DNA of 64,000 nucleotides from Streptomyces sp. NBC_00247 (GCF_036188265.1 NZ_CP108093.1:5104001-5168000); one strand, 5' to 3'. Numbered from the stretch's first letter, positions 33,990 through 43,835 are shown. Program-made: numbers and translations. Notes: a model not told the origin generated them from the sequence alone.

Positions 33990-35600
33990 ATGACTAGTCA
34001 GACCACTGTCGACAAGGCTTCCCGGGAGCCCGAAGACATCGCAGCTCCCGTGCAGGGCAAGGGACTTCGCGGCCACCCATGGCTGACGCTGTTCGCCGTG
34101 GCCATCGGCGTGATGATGGTCGCGCTCGACGGCACGATCGTCGCCATCGCCAACCCCGCCATCCAGAAGGACCTCGACGCCTCCCTCGCGGACGTCCAGT
34201 GGATCACGAACGGCTACATGCTGGCGCTCGCGGTCTCACTGATCACCGCGGGCAAGCTCGGTGACCGATTCGGCCACCGCCAGACGTTCCTGATAGGCGT
34301 GGTCGGCTTCGCCGCCGCGTCCGGGGCCATCGGCCTCTCCTCCAGCGTCACCCTGGTGATCGTCTTCCGCGTGCTCCAGGGCCTGTTCGGTGCCCTGCTG
34401 ATGCCCGCCGCACTCGGCCTGCTGCGTGCCACCTTCCCGGCCGAGAAGCTCAACATGGCCATCGGTATCTGGGGCATGGTCATCGGCGCCTCCACCGCGG
34501 GCGGCCCGATCCTCGGCGGGGTGCTCGTCGAGCACGTCAGCTGGCAGTCCGTCTTCTTCATCAACGTGCCGGTCGGTGTGATCGCGCTGGTGCTCGGTGT
34601 GATGATCCTCAGGGATCACCGCGCGGAGAACGCGCCGCGCTCCTTCGACATCGGCGGTATCGTCCTGCTCTCGCTGGCGATGTTCAGTCTCATCTGGGCG
34701 CTCATCAAGGGCGCCGAATGGGGATGGGGCGACACCAAGACGGTGGGCTTCCTCGTCGCGGCGGTCGTCCTCTTCGCGGTCTTCGCCCTCGTCCAGCAGC
34801 GCGTCCGCGAGCCGCTGATCCCGCTGGCGATGTTCAGGTCGATCCCGCTGTCGGCGGGCACGATCCTGATGGTGCTGATGGCCTTCGCCTTCATGGGCGG
34901 CCTGTTCTTCGTGACGTTCTACCTCCAGAACGTGCACGGCATGAGCCCGGTCGACAGTGGTCTGCACCTGCTTCCGCTGACCGCCATGATGATCGTCGCC
35001 TCGCCGCTGGCCGGCGCCCTCATCACCAAGTTCGGCCCCCGGGTCCCGCTGGTCGGCGGCATGGTGTGCACCGCCGTCGCCTGCTTCGGCATGTCGCAGC
35101 TGACCATCGGTACGGGCACGCTGACCATGTCGATCTGGTTCGCGCTGCTCGGCCTCGGGCTCGCCCCCGTCATGGTCGGCGCCACCGAGGTCATCGTCGG
35201 CAACGCCCCCATGGAGCTGTCCGGCGTCGCCGGTGGCCTCCAGCAGGCGGGCATGCAGGTCGGCGGCAGCCTCGGCACGGCCGTCCTGGGCGCGGTCATG
35301 GCGGCCCGGGTCGACTCCCTGCTGCCCGGCAACTGGACGGGCGCGGGTCTTCCGAAGACCTCCGCGGCGGAGCTGTCCCAGGCGTCCTCGGCCATCGAGG
35401 TCGGCATGCCGCCCATCGCCCCGAACACCCCGCCGGAGATCGCCGCGAAGATCACCGCGGTCGCGCACGACACGTTCGTGTCCGGCATGAGTACCGCGTT
35501 CGTGGTGGCCGGCAGCGTCGCCGTGATCGCCGCCGTGGTCGCCCTCTTCACCAAGCGCGGCGAGAACGCCGAGGCCGGTGCCGGAGTCGGTCACATCTGA
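33990..35600 (+). CDS. DHA2-family (14-TM) MFS drug exporter
   Basis: The 536-aa protein is of the EmrB/QacA type. After a hydrophilic leader, helix 1 reads FAVAIGVMMVALDGTIVAIANPAI (motif D1), the loop GKLGDRFGHRQTF is motif A, and GPILGGVLVEHVSWQSVFFINVPVG is motif C, the antiporter signature. The length fits 14 helices. It should expel hydrophobic drugs with proton exchange. Control by the divergent TetR is likely. A hairpin at 35643 ends transcription. Confidence 0.94.
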   Translation: MTSQTTVDKASREPEDIAAPVQGKGLRGHPWLTLFAVAIGVMMVALDGTIVAIANPAIQKDLDASLADVQWITNGYMLALAVSLITAGKLGDRFGHRQTFLIGVVGFAAASGAIGLSSSVTLVIVFRVLQGLFGALLMPAALGLLRATFPAEKLNMAIGIWGMVIGASTAGGPILGGVLVEHVSWQSVFFINVPVGVIALVLGVMILRDHRAENAPRSFDIGGIVLLSLAMFSLIWALIKGAEWGWGDTKTVGFLVAAVVLFAVFALVQQRVREPLIPLAMFRSIPLSAGTILMVLMAFAFMGGLFFVTFYLQNVHGMSPVDSGLHLLPLTAMMIVASPLAGALITKFGPRVPLVGGMVCTAVACFGMSQLTIGTGTLTMSIWFALLGLGLAPVMVGATEVIVGNAPMELSGVAGGLQQAGMQVGGSLGTAVLGAVMAARVDSLLPGNWTGAGLPKTSAAELSQASSAIEVGMPPIAPNTPPEIAAKITAVAHDTFVSGMSTAFVVAGSVAVIAAVVALFTKRGENAEAGAGVGHI

Positions 35601-35642
35601 CCCCTCCCGTCCCCGTCGCATCCGCGTCAACACCACGCCCAC

Positions 35643-35674
35643 ACAGCCCCGTCGGTCCAAACCGGCGGGGCTGT
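35643..35674 (+). terminator. Hairpin downstream of the exporter gene
   Basis: ACAGCCCCGTCGG and CCGGCGGGGCTGT pair with one mismatch around a 6-nt loop. Confidence 0.7.
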
Positions 35675-35776
35675 CGCCTATCCGGGTGGTCCCGCTCCGA
35701 ACCCCTTCCCCGGGCACATCGCGTCAGGTCAGGGTTCGGCCAAGAGAAACCGCACGACCACGGGGATTGATCCACC

Positions 35777-36268
35777 ATGCGCAAGACCGTCATCGCGGCC
35801 GTCCTGGCCGCCACCGCTCTCGTTCCCGCCGCCTCGGCCGTCGCTCCGGCAGCCACACCCCTGGCGCCCGGGGGCACGTACACCACCGTGACGACCACCG
35901 ACATGACGACCACCGCCACCGCCCGGTCCGCCACCGAGGCCGCCAGCCCCCGGCCCGCCGCGGCCCCGTCCGCCGCCGGGGTGCGGCTCGGGGAGTGCGC
36001 GGCAGGCCAGCTCTGCCTCTGGAAGAAGCCGGACTTCACCGGCGGCCGGCTGAACCGCGACCTGTCCGCCGTCGACATCGAGAGCTGCGTCCCCCTGCCG
36101 GCCGGGAGCGACGCGCAGTCCTTCGCCAACCGCACCGGCCGCAACGTCACCCTGTACCAGTCGGCCGAGTGCGGTGAGACGGGCGAGTTCGAGACCTATC
36201 CGGGCGGTGGCACCTGGGTCCCGCGCTCCCCCTACCAGGTACGGGCCTTCAAGATCTGGGAGAACTGA
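35777..36268 (+). CDS. Secreted peptidase inhibitor family I36 protein
   Basis: The 163-aa protein has a signal peptide (MRKTVIAAVLAATALVPAASA), a Thr/Ala/Pro-rich linker (residues 24-67) and a C-terminal domain with four Cys (GECAAGQLCLWKKPDFTGGRL, IESCVPL, YQSAECGETGEFETYPGG). This is the beta/gamma-crystallin-like I36 fold, first known from the Streptomyces metalloproteinase inhibitor SMPI. Inhibition is a family inference. The ATG is at a normal signal-peptide start. Confidence 0.88.
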   Translation: MRKTVIAAVLAATALVPAASAVAPAATPLAPGGTYTTVTTTDMTTTATARSATEAASPRPAAAPSAAGVRLGECAAGQLCLWKKPDFTGGRLNRDLSAVDIESCVPLPAGSDAQSFANRTGRNVTLYQSAECGETGEFETYPGGGTWVPRSPYQVRAFKIWEN

Positions 36269-36381
36269 GACACGGCCGGCGGGCGGTGGGCGGTCGTTCC
36301 CGTCGCCCGCCGGCCCCGGACGGAACGCCCCCGCTCCGGCGCGGTGAGCGTCCGGAGCGGGGCGCGGGGCCGGGGACCGGG

Positions 36382-38073
36382 TCAGAGCCGGGTCAGCTCG
36401 TCCACCAGGTCGTCCAGGCCCAGAGAGCCCTGGGAGAGCGCGGCCATGTGCCAGGCCTTCAGGTCGAACGCCTCGCCCCGTCGCTCGCGGGCCTTCTCCC
36501 GGCCGAGGAGCCAGGCACGCTCGCCGAGCTTGTAGCCGATCGCCTGCCCCGGCATGGACAGGTACCGGGTCAGCTGGCTCTCCACGTAGTCGGCGGGCCG
36601 GCTGCTGTGCGCGCCGAGGAACTCCCGCGCCAGCTCCGGCGTCCACCGCTCGCCGGGGTGGAACGGCGAGTCCGCCGGTATCTCCAGCTCCAGGTGCATG
36701 CCGATGTCCACGATCACCCGGGCCGCGCGCATCATCTGGGCGTCCAGGTAGCCGAGGCGCTCCTCCGCCCCGGGGAAGAAGCCCAGCTCGTCCATGAGCC
36801 GCTCCGCGTACAGGGCCCAGCCCTCGACGTTGGCGCTGACCATGCCGGCGCCCGTCTGGTAGCGGGACAGGTCCCCGGCCACGTGCTTCCACTGGGCGAG
36901 CTGGAGGTGATGGCCCGGGACACCCTCGTGGTACCAGGTCGACACCAGGTCGTACACCGGGAAGCGGGTGCGCCCCATCGTCGGCAGCCAGGTACACCCG
37001 GGACGGGAGAAGTCCTCCGACGGCGGGGTGTAGTACGGGCCCCCGCCGCCGCCCGCCGGAGCGATGCGGGACTCCACCCGCCGCACCCGCCCGGCCAGTT
37101 CGAAGTGCGTGCCGTCCAGCGAGTCGATCGCCCGGTCCATCAGCCCCTGGAGCCAGTCACGGATCTCGTCCACCCCCTCCACGCACCGGCCGTGCTCGTC
37201 CAGGCGGGCCAGCGCCACCCACGGAGTCCTCGCACCGGGCAGGACGCGCTCCGCCTCGGTGCGCATCTCCGCCAGCAGACGGTGGAACTCCGACCAGCCG
37301 TAGGCGTACGCCTCGTCCAGGTCGAGATCGGTGCCGTTGAAGTAGCGGGCCCAGCGGGCGTACCGCTCCCGGCCGACCGCGTCCGGGGCCCCCTCGACGG
37401 TGGGCGCGTAGACGTCCCGCATCCAGTCCCGCAGTTCCCGGACGGCCGCGGTGGCGGCGCGTGCCGCGTCGTCCAGTTCGCCGCGCAGTGTCCCGGGGCC
37501 GCCGGAGGCGAACTCCTCGAACCAGCCGCGCTTCTGCCCGTCGGCGCCGGCCCAGTCCCCGAGCTGCCCGACGAAGGTGGCGGTCGTGCGCGGCCCCGCG
37601 TACAGCTTGCGTTCCAGGCCGAGCGCCAGCGACTCGCGGTACCCGGACAGGGCGCGGGGCACCGCCCGCAACCGCCGGGCGACGGCCGCCCAGTCCTCCT
37701 CCGTCCGGGCGGGCGTCACCGTGAAGACGTCCCGCACCATGTGTGGCGGCGTCGCCATGTTGCCCACCGCACGCAGGTGTTCACCCGCCTCGTGCACGGC
37801 CAGCTCGGCATGGAGGCGCTCGCGCAGCAGCCGTGCGCACCGGCGCTCGACACCGGAGTCCGCGCCGGGCAGGAGCTCGGCCTCGGTCAGGTGCGCGAGA
37901 GTCTTCCGCGCGAGCGCGGCGAGGGCCGCGGCCCCGGCCGGCGAGGTGTCGGGCAGACGGCCGGAGCTCGCCCGCACGCCCAGGTAGGTGCCCGTGATCG
38001 GGTCGAGTTCGACGAGGGCGTCGACGTATGCGTCGGCCACCCGGCGGGGGAGTTGCCTTTCGATCTGAGTCAT
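36382..38073 (-). CDS. DUF885 family protein (predicted zinc peptidase)
   Basis: The 563-aa cytoplasmic protein has the DUF885 zinc motif TWYHEGVPGHHLQLAQ (H-E-x-x-P-G-H-H) with a downstream EGWALYAERLMDELG Glu, as in M3/M32-like gluzincins. Members are presumed carboxypeptidase-like or esterase-like; the substrate is unknown. The ATG at 38073 has GGAGG 9 nt upstream, whereas the ATG at 38082 abuts that site. It is divergent from a GntR gene. Confidence 0.88.
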   Translation of the reverse strand: MTQIERQLPRRVADAYVDALVELDPITGTYLGVRASSGRLPDTSPAGAAALAALARKTLAHLTEAELLPGADSGVERRCARLLRERLHAELAVHEAGEHLRAVGNMATPPHMVRDVFTVTPARTEEDWAAVARRLRAVPRALSGYRESLALGLERKLYAGPRTTATFVGQLGDWAGADGQKRGWFEEFASGGPGTLRGELDDAARAATAAVRELRDWMRDVYAPTVEGAPDAVGRERYARWARYFNGTDLDLDEAYAYGWSEFHRLLAEMRTEAERVLPGARTPWVALARLDEHGRCVEGVDEIRDWLQGLMDRAIDSLDGTHFELAGRVRRVESRIAPAGGGGGPYYTPPSEDFSRPGCTWLPTMGRTRFPVYDLVSTWYHEGVPGHHLQLAQWKHVAGDLSRYQTGAGMVSANVEGWALYAERLMDELGFFPGAEERLGYLDAQMMRAARVIVDIGMHLELEIPADSPFHPGERWTPELAREFLGAHSSRPADYVESQLTRYLSMPGQAIGYKLGERAWLLGREKARERRGEAFDLKAWHMAALSQGSLGLDDLVDELTRL

Positions 38074-38216
38074 GTGCCGCATCCTCCAGCAACGCCGGGC
38101 CGAGGGGGCCGGTGACCCGTTTCCGCAACCTCCCTCGTGGGTGCGGCAGTCCGGAGAAGGGCCTGTGGGGGACACTGGGCGCTTCGTCGCTCTGCGAAGT
38201 TGTTCTGTCCGATCCG

Positions 38217-38246
38217 TTGACGAAATCTTCGCGGTACATCTAGCTT
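38217..38246 (+). promoter_or_regulatory. Sigma70-type promoter of the gntR gene
   Basis: TTGACG (38217-38222) and TAGCTT (38241-38246) with an 18-bp spacer form a good vegetative promoter pointing at gntR. Confidence 0.65.
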
Positions 38247-38267
38247 CGACGCGTCGTACTTCGTACG

Positions 38268-38277
38268 TCATATATGA
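38268..38277. promoter_or_regulatory. Palindromic GntR operator candidate
   Basis: TCATATATGA is a perfect 10-bp palindrome about 15 nt downstream of the expected transcription start of gntR. Its AT content is striking in this genome. Confidence 0.5.
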
Positions 38278-38292
38278 GACGCGATACGCGAG

Positions 38293-39024
38293 ATGCGAGA
38301 GCCCTTCATGACTTTTGCGCCCACCCCGATCCCGTCCAGGACGCAGTTCGTGCTGGAAGCGATCAAACACGCGATCCTGACCGCCCGGTTGCAGCCGGGA
38401 CAGGCACTCGTCGAGACCGAACTCGCCGCGCGGTTCGGGGTGTCGAAGACACCGGTGCGCGAGGCGCTCAAGACGCTCGCCGGCACCGGGCTCGTGGTCA
38501 TGAGCCAGTACAAGGGCGCCACCGTCCGGCTCGTGGACGCCGAGATGGCGCGCGAGGTCTACGACGTGCGCCTGCTCCTCGAACCCGAGGCGCTGCGCCG
38601 CACGATCACCTGCCGGGCCTCGCTGGAGGCAGCCCAAGAGGCCCTGGAACGGGCCGACTCGGCAGCCGACAAGGCCGACAGGTCGCTGGCCAACCGGGAC
38701 TTCCACCGGGCCCTCTACCTCTCCTGCGGCAACCCGCTGCTGGGGCGGATGCTCGACGAGGTGCGCGACCAGGCCGCCCTCGTCTCCACCGTCGCGTGGG
38801 CGGCCGACCCCTCCTGGGAGCGCGAGGCGGCCGAACACCGGGAGATCCTGCGGCTCGCGCTGGCCGCCGACGCGGCCGGTGCCGCGGCCGCCCTCCACGA
38901 CCACATCGCGTCCTTCCTCCGCCGTGCCTTCCCGGCAGGCGAACCCGCGGGCCCCGCCGCCCGTACGGAGCAGGCGGCGGCCCCGGACACCTGGAACGCC
39001 CCGAGACCGGTGGCGGCGAGCTGA
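38293..39024 (+). CDS. GntR-family regulator (FadR/FCD type)
   Basis: The protein (238-243 aa) has a winged helix (IKHAILTARLQPGQALVETELAARFGVSKTPVREALKTLAGTGLV) and a C-terminal all-helical FCD ligand domain with the metal/ligand residues in RDFHRALYLSCGNP and AAEHREILRLA and DHIASF. FCD regulators respond to organic acids or sugar derivatives. ATG at 38293 or 38308 may start it. It lies 61 bp upstream of a sugar-binding lipoprotein gene on the same strand and probably controls it. Confidence 0.92.
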   Translation: MREPFMTFAPTPIPSRTQFVLEAIKHAILTARLQPGQALVETELAARFGVSKTPVREALKTLAGTGLVVMSQYKGATVRLVDAEMAREVYDVRLLLEPEALRRTITCRASLEAAQEALERADSAADKADRSLANRDFHRALYLSCGNPLLGRMLDEVRDQAALVSTVAWAADPSWEREAAEHREILRLALAADAAGAAAALHDHIASFLRRAFPAGEPAGPAARTEQAAAPDTWNAPRPVAAS

Positions 39025-39085
39025 CACCCACCACCCGACGTACCCGCCACACCGCTACCGAAGAACCGAGAGAGTGGAGCCGACG

Positions 39086-40441
39086 ATGAAGATCTCGAAG
39101 ACGCACCGGGCACGCGCGGCGGCGGCGATGTCCCTCACGGCGGTTCTCGCCCTGACCGTCACCGGCTGCGGCGACGACGGCAGCGGCTTCGCCGGAGGCG
39201 CGGGAGCCGAGGGCGACGGCAAGGGGAAGATCGTCTTCTGGGACAACAACGGCGGCGTGCGCACCGACATATGGAAGGAGATCATCGCCGGCTTCGAGAA
39301 GGAGAACCCGGGCATCGAGGTCCAGTACGTCGGGGTGGCGGCCACCGAGATCCAGACCAAGTACGACAACGCCATCCAGGGCGGCGGACTGCCGGACGTC
39401 GGCGGGGTCGGCGCGGCGATGCTCGCCGGGCTCGCCGCCCAGGGCTCTCTGGAACCCCTGGAGGACCGGAGCGCGGACTCCTCGCTCGACGGCGAGCTCG
39501 ACCCGGGCATGGTCGAGGCGATGAAGGCGGCGGGCGGCTCCGAGGCGCACACCTACAACGTCCCGATCTCCGCCAACAACGGGGTGCTGTACTACCGCAC
39601 CGACCTCTTCAAAAGGGCCGGCCTCGCCGCGCCGGCCACCTGGGACGACTTCTACAAGGCTGCCGAGAAGCTGAGCGACCCCAAGAAGAATCGTTTCGGC
39701 TACACCATCCGCGGCGGTGCCGGTTCCATCGCGCAGGCCATGGACGCCATGTACGGACAGTCCGGGATCACGTCCTTCTGGGACGCGAAGGGCGAGAAGA
39801 CCACACTCGACGACCCCCGGAACGTCGCCGCCCTGGAGAAGTACGCGGCCCTCTACAAGAAGGTCACGCCGTCCGCCGACCTCAACAACGACTTCATCAA
39901 GATGGTCGCCCAGTACGACTCCGGCACCATCGGCATGGTCAACCACAACCTCGGCTCGTACCAGGACCATGTGACCGCGCTCGGCACGGCCAGGTTCCGG
40001 GGCGTCCCGCAGCCGATCGGCGTCGGCGGCAAGCGGGTCCAGGTCTCCAACCCCGTCGACGGACTCGGCCTCTTCAAGAGCTCCGAACACAAGGCCGCCG
40101 CCTGGAAGTTCATCGAGTACGCCGCCTCCCACGAGGCCAACTCGAAGTTCAACGAGCAGGCGGGGCTGATTCCGGCCAACATCGAGGCAGCCAAGGACCC
40201 CTGGGTCTCCCGCGCCGAGCCCACCGCCCTCGCGGCCAAGGCGCTCACCGACGGTTCGACCGTCACCGTGCAGCTGCCCTACTACCTGCCGGACTGGAAC
40301 GGCATCAGCAAGGCCGACAACGAGCCCGAACTCCAGAAGGTCCTGCTCGGCCGCACCTCCGCCAAGGAGTTCCTGACCAAGATGGCAGGAGAGCTGAACG
40401 ACGCCCAGGCGGAGTGGAAGGAACAGCAGCCCTCCGCCTGA
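39086..40441 (+). CDS. Extracellular solute (sugar)-binding lipoprotein
   Basis: The 451-aa protein has a type II signal peptide ending in the lipobox VTGC (Cys27 or 28) and the SBP_bac_1 fold: KIVFWDNNGGVRTDIWKEIIAGFEKENPGIEVQYV at the N-terminus and PISANNGVLYYRTDLFKRAG in the middle. It should deliver a sugar or oligosaccharide to a CUT1 ABC importer. No permease or ATPase genes follow, since the next gene is convergent aceE, so it is an orphan that must use transporter parts encoded elsewhere. Confidence 0.93.
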   Translation: MKISKTHRARAAAAMSLTAVLALTVTGCGDDGSGFAGGAGAEGDGKGKIVFWDNNGGVRTDIWKEIIAGFEKENPGIEVQYVGVAATEIQTKYDNAIQGGGLPDVGGVGAAMLAGLAAQGSLEPLEDRSADSSLDGELDPGMVEAMKAAGGSEAHTYNVPISANNGVLYYRTDLFKRAGLAAPATWDDFYKAAEKLSDPKKNRFGYTIRGGAGSIAQAMDAMYGQSGITSFWDAKGEKTTLDDPRNVAALEKYAALYKKVTPSADLNNDFIKMVAQYDSGTIGMVNHNLGSYQDHVTALGTARFRGVPQPIGVGGKRVQVSNPVDGLGLFKSSEHKAAAWKFIEYAASHEANSKFNEQAGLIPANIEAAKDPWVSRAEPTALAAKALTDGSTVTVQLPYYLPDWNGISKADNEPELQKVLLGRTSAKEFLTKMAGELNDAQAEWKEQQPSA

Positions 40442-40518
40442 GCAGCCTGCCGCCCGAGCGGCGGGCGGGACGGGCCCGGCGCACCGCACCACCGCGCGGG
40501 CCCGACCCCGCGAACGCC

Positions 40519-40554
40519 GTCGGCCGGCCCCGGGAGTACCCGGGGCCGGCCGAC
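40519..40554. terminator. Perfect 16-bp hairpin between convergent genes
   Basis: Arms 40519-40534 and 40539-40554 are exact complements around an AGTA loop. It separates the solute-binding-protein gene from aceE and can stop both. Confidence 0.9.
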
Positions 40555-40601
40555 GCGTGCGCGTGCGGGGCGCCCGTCGGGGCGCCGCGCACGGCCGTGC
40601 G

Positions 40602-43334
40602 TCAGGCGTCGCCGCCCGCCGCGCCCGGGTCGGCCGCCGCCACGTCCAGCAGCTCGTACCGGTCGACCGCCGTCTTCAGTGCCGAACGGTCGATCCGCCC
40701 CTCCTTCGCCAGCTCCGTGAGGACCGCCAGCACGATCGACTGCGCGTCGATGTGGAAGAACCGGCGGGCGGCGCCACGGGTGTCCGCGAACCCGAAGCCG
40801 TCCGCGCCCAGCGACTGGTACGCCCCCGGGACCCAGCGCGCGATCTGGTCAGGCACCGATCGCATCCAGTCCGAAACCGCCACGAACGGTCCCTCGGAGC
40901 CGGAGAGCTTCCGCGTCACGTACGGCACGCGCTGCTCCTCCTCCGGGTGGAGCAGGTTGTACCGCTCGGTGTCCACGGCCTCGCGGCGCAGCTCGTTCCA
41001 GCTGGTCGCCGACCAGACGTCCGCCCGGACGTTCCACTCCTCGGCGAGGATGCGCTGCGCCTTAAGCGCCCACGGGACCGCCACCCCGGACGCCAGGATC
41101 TGCGCCGGGATCTGGCCCTGCTCGCCCCGCCGGAAGCGGTGGACACCGGCGAGGATGCCCTCCACGTCCACGTCGGCGGGCTCGGCGGGGTGCTGGATCG
41201 GCTCGTTGTAGACGGTGAGGTAGTAGAAGACGTCCTCACTGTTCTCGCCGTACATCCGGCGCAGGCCGTCCTTGACGATGTGCGCGATCTCGAACCCGTA
41301 CGCCGGGTCGTAGGCCACGCACGCCGGGTTGGTCGAGGCGAGCAGCTGTGAGTGGCCGTCCGCGTGCTGGAGGCCTTCACCGGTCAGGGTCGTACGGCCG
41401 GCGGTCGCACCCAGCACGAAACCGCGCGCGAGCTGGTCGGCCATCTGCCAGAACTGGTCACCGGTGCGTTGGAACCCGAACATCGAATAGAAGACGTAGA
41501 CCGGGATCAGCGGCTCGCCGTGCGTGGCGTAGGCCGAGCCCGCCGCGATCAGCGAAGCCGTGCATCCCGCCTCGGAGATGCCGTCGTGCAGCATCTGCCC
41601 GGTCGGCGACTCCTTGTAGGCCAGCAGGAGTTCGCGGTCCACCGCCTCGTACTGCTGTCCCAGCGGGTTGTAGATCTTCGCGCTCGGGAAGAACGCGTCC
41701 ATGCCGAAGGTGCGGTACTCGTCGGGCGCGATCAGCACGAAACGCTTGCCGATCTCCTTGTCCCGCATGAGGTCCTTCAGGATGCGGACGAACGCCATCG
41801 TGGTGGCGATCGACTGCTGCCCCGAACCCTTCTTCGCGGCGGCGTAGGTCTTCTCCTCCGGCAGCGCCAGCGGCTTCGCGCGGACCACCCGGGTCGGTAC
41901 GTAACCGCCCAGGCTCTGCCGCCGGTCGTGCATGTACTGGATCTCCTCGGAGTCCCGGCCCGGGTGGTAGTAGGGCGGGTACCCCTCGTCCAGCTGCTTG
42001 TCCGTGACCGGGATGTGCAGCCGGTCGCGGAACCGCTTCAGGTCCTCGGTGGTGAGCTTCTTCATCTGGTGGGTCGCGTTGCGGCCCTCGAAGTTCGGCC
42101 CCAGTGTCCAGCCCTTGACCGTCTGCGCCAGGATCACCGTCGGCTGGCCCTGGTGCGCCTTGGCCGCCGCGTACGCCGCGTAGACCTTCTTGTGGTCGTG
42201 CCCGCCGCGCCCCAGGTGCAGGATCTCGTCGTCGGACATGTCCTTGACCATGTCCCGCAGCCGCTGGTCCTCGCCGAAGAAGTGCTCACGGATGTACGCG
42301 CCCGTCTCGGTGGCGTACGTCTGGAACTGGCCGTCCGGTGTGGTGTTCAGCTTGTTGACCAGGATGCCGGTGCGGTCCTGCGCCAGCAGCGGGTCCCAGG
42401 TGCGGTCCCAGACCAGCTTGATCACGTTCCAGCCGGCGCCCCGGAACTGCGACTCCAGCTCCTGGATGATCTTGCCGTTGCCGCGCACCGGGCCGTCGAG
42501 CCGCTGGAGGTTGCAGTTGACGACGAAGGTGAGGTTGTCCAGGCCCTCGCGGGCGGCGATGGACAGCTGGCCGAGCGACTCCGGCTCGTCCATCTCGCCG
42601 TCGCCGAGATACGCCCAGACGTGCGACTTGGAGGTGTCGGCGATACCGCGCGCCTCCATGTAGCGGTTCATCCGCGCCTGGTAGATCGCGCCCAGCGGGC
42701 CGAGGCCCATCGACACGGTCGGGAACTCCCAGAAGTCCGGCATGAGCCGGGGGTGCGGGTAGCTGGAGAGACCGTCGGGCGCCTTCGACTTCTCCTGGCG
42801 GAACGCGTCGAGCTGCGCCTCGCTCAGCCGGTCCAGCAGGAACGCGCGGGCGTAGATGCCCGGCGAGGCGTGCCCCTGGAAGAAGATCTGGTCTCCGCCG
42901 TCCCCCTCGTCCTTGCCCCGGAAGAAGTGGTTGAAGCCCACGTCGTAGAGAGAGGCGGAGGAGGCGAACGTGGCGATGTGGCCGCCGACGCCGATCCCCG
43001 GGCGCTGGGCCCGCGAGACCATGACGGCCGCGTTCCAGCGGGTCGCGTTGAGGACCTTGCGCTCGATCTCCTCGTCGCCGGGGAAGAAGGGCTCGTCCTT
43101 CGTGGCGATCGTGTTGACGTAATCGGTGCTGCGCATCTCCGGCACGGCGACACGCTTCTCGCGCGCCCGCTCGATGAGTCGGAGCATCAGATAGCGGGCC
43201 CGTTCACGGCCGCGCTCGTCCACGGCGGCGTCGAGCGAGTCCAGCCATTCCTGGGTCTCCTCGGGATCGAAATCCGGGACCTGGCTGGGAAGGCCGCCAA
43301 TGATGATCGGGTTGCGATCGGATCCGGAAGCCAC
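40602..43334 (-). CDS. aceE: Pyruvate dehydrogenase E1 component, homodimeric
   Basis: The 910-aa enzyme decarboxylates pyruvate and acetylates the lipoyl group of E2. It is the single-chain AceE type and not the alpha/beta form. The thiamine diphosphate motif runs from YLGDGEMDEPESLGQ to FVVNCNLQRLDGPVRGN, and active-site His loops HIATFASSASLYDVGFNHFFRG and GHASPGIYARAF are present. The ATG lies at 43334. No E2 or E3 gene is adjacent, as is normal in actinobacteria. A GGTAACC/GGTTACC palindrome lies 145 bp upstream. Confidence 0.97.
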   Translation of the reverse strand: MASGSDRNPIIIGGLPSQVPDFDPEETQEWLDSLDAAVDERGRERARYLMLRLIERAREKRVAVPEMRSTDYVNTIATKDEPFFPGDEEIERKVLNATRWNAAVMVSRAQRPGIGVGGHIATFASSASLYDVGFNHFFRGKDEGDGGDQIFFQGHASPGIYARAFLLDRLSEAQLDAFRQEKSKAPDGLSSYPHPRLMPDFWEFPTVSMGLGPLGAIYQARMNRYMEARGIADTSKSHVWAYLGDGEMDEPESLGQLSIAAREGLDNLTFVVNCNLQRLDGPVRGNGKIIQELESQFRGAGWNVIKLVWDRTWDPLLAQDRTGILVNKLNTTPDGQFQTYATETGAYIREHFFGEDQRLRDMVKDMSDDEILHLGRGGHDHKKVYAAYAAAKAHQGQPTVILAQTVKGWTLGPNFEGRNATHQMKKLTTEDLKRFRDRLHIPVTDKQLDEGYPPYYHPGRDSEEIQYMHDRRQSLGGYVPTRVVRAKPLALPEEKTYAAAKKGSGQQSIATTMAFVRILKDLMRDKEIGKRFVLIAPDEYRTFGMDAFFPSAKIYNPLGQQYEAVDRELLLAYKESPTGQMLHDGISEAGCTASLIAAGSAYATHGEPLIPVYVFYSMFGFQRTGDQFWQMADQLARGFVLGATAGRTTLTGEGLQHADGHSQLLASTNPACVAYDPAYGFEIAHIVKDGLRRMYGENSEDVFYYLTVYNEPIQHPAEPADVDVEGILAGVHRFRRGEQGQIPAQILASGVAVPWALKAQRILAEEWNVRADVWSATSWNELRREAVDTERYNLLHPEEEQRVPYVTRKLSGSEGPFVAVSDWMRSVPDQIARWVPGAYQSLGADGFGFADTRGAARRFFHIDAQSIVLAVLTELAKEGRIDRSALKTAVDRYELLDVAAADPGAAGGDA

Positions 43335-43835
43335 ACTGTTCCTTCGCTGTCGGTGCTGCTACGGAGTCTGCTGCGAGGCTGATCCACCGGGGCGCGAAAC
43401 CCCGCGACGCCCTCGGCGTCCGCGGATTCGCCACCTTCCATCGTGTACCGCCAGGGGCCGTTCGTCACCTCTACCGCACGGTAACCAACGGGTTACCGGA
43501 CACCCGTCCGGGGCAGTAGCCGTAAGGCGGGAACGGGGCGCCGGGCCAAATCGCAACCTTACGCCCAACCCGTCCAAGCGTTCCCAAACGCTGTACGGCG
43601 GCGAATGCCGGAGCGAAACGGCATAAGCTGAGGAAGGACGTATACGGGCCGGGTGCTTTCCGGACCCCGGTGCGGACCGGCCGGAGGTTGCGGCGACGTG
43701 GCAGGGAACGTCACCGTTTAGGCGGTCTGTGGCGCCGGGTACTTGCGCGATTCGCCGAGCCCGTGTGGACTACGGCCAGCGCCGCGCGTACGCGCGTGGC
43801 TGAAGCATTTTCCGAACATGATCAGGAGGCAACCC
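43335..43835. other. 501-bp divergent region between aceE and DUF3052 gene
   Basis: There is no credible ORF. It contains the inverted repeat at 43479-43498 on the aceE side. AGGAGG at 43824-43829 serves the rightward gene. The length suggests separate, regulated promoters. Confidence 0.5.
43479..43498. promoter_or_regulatory. Inverted repeat upstream of aceE
   Basis: CGGTAACC (43479-43486) and GGTTACCG (43491-43498) are exact complements with a 4-bp spacer, about 145 bp before the aceE ATG. It is a candidate operator for a pyruvate/acetyl-CoA-responsive regulator. Confidence 0.5.
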
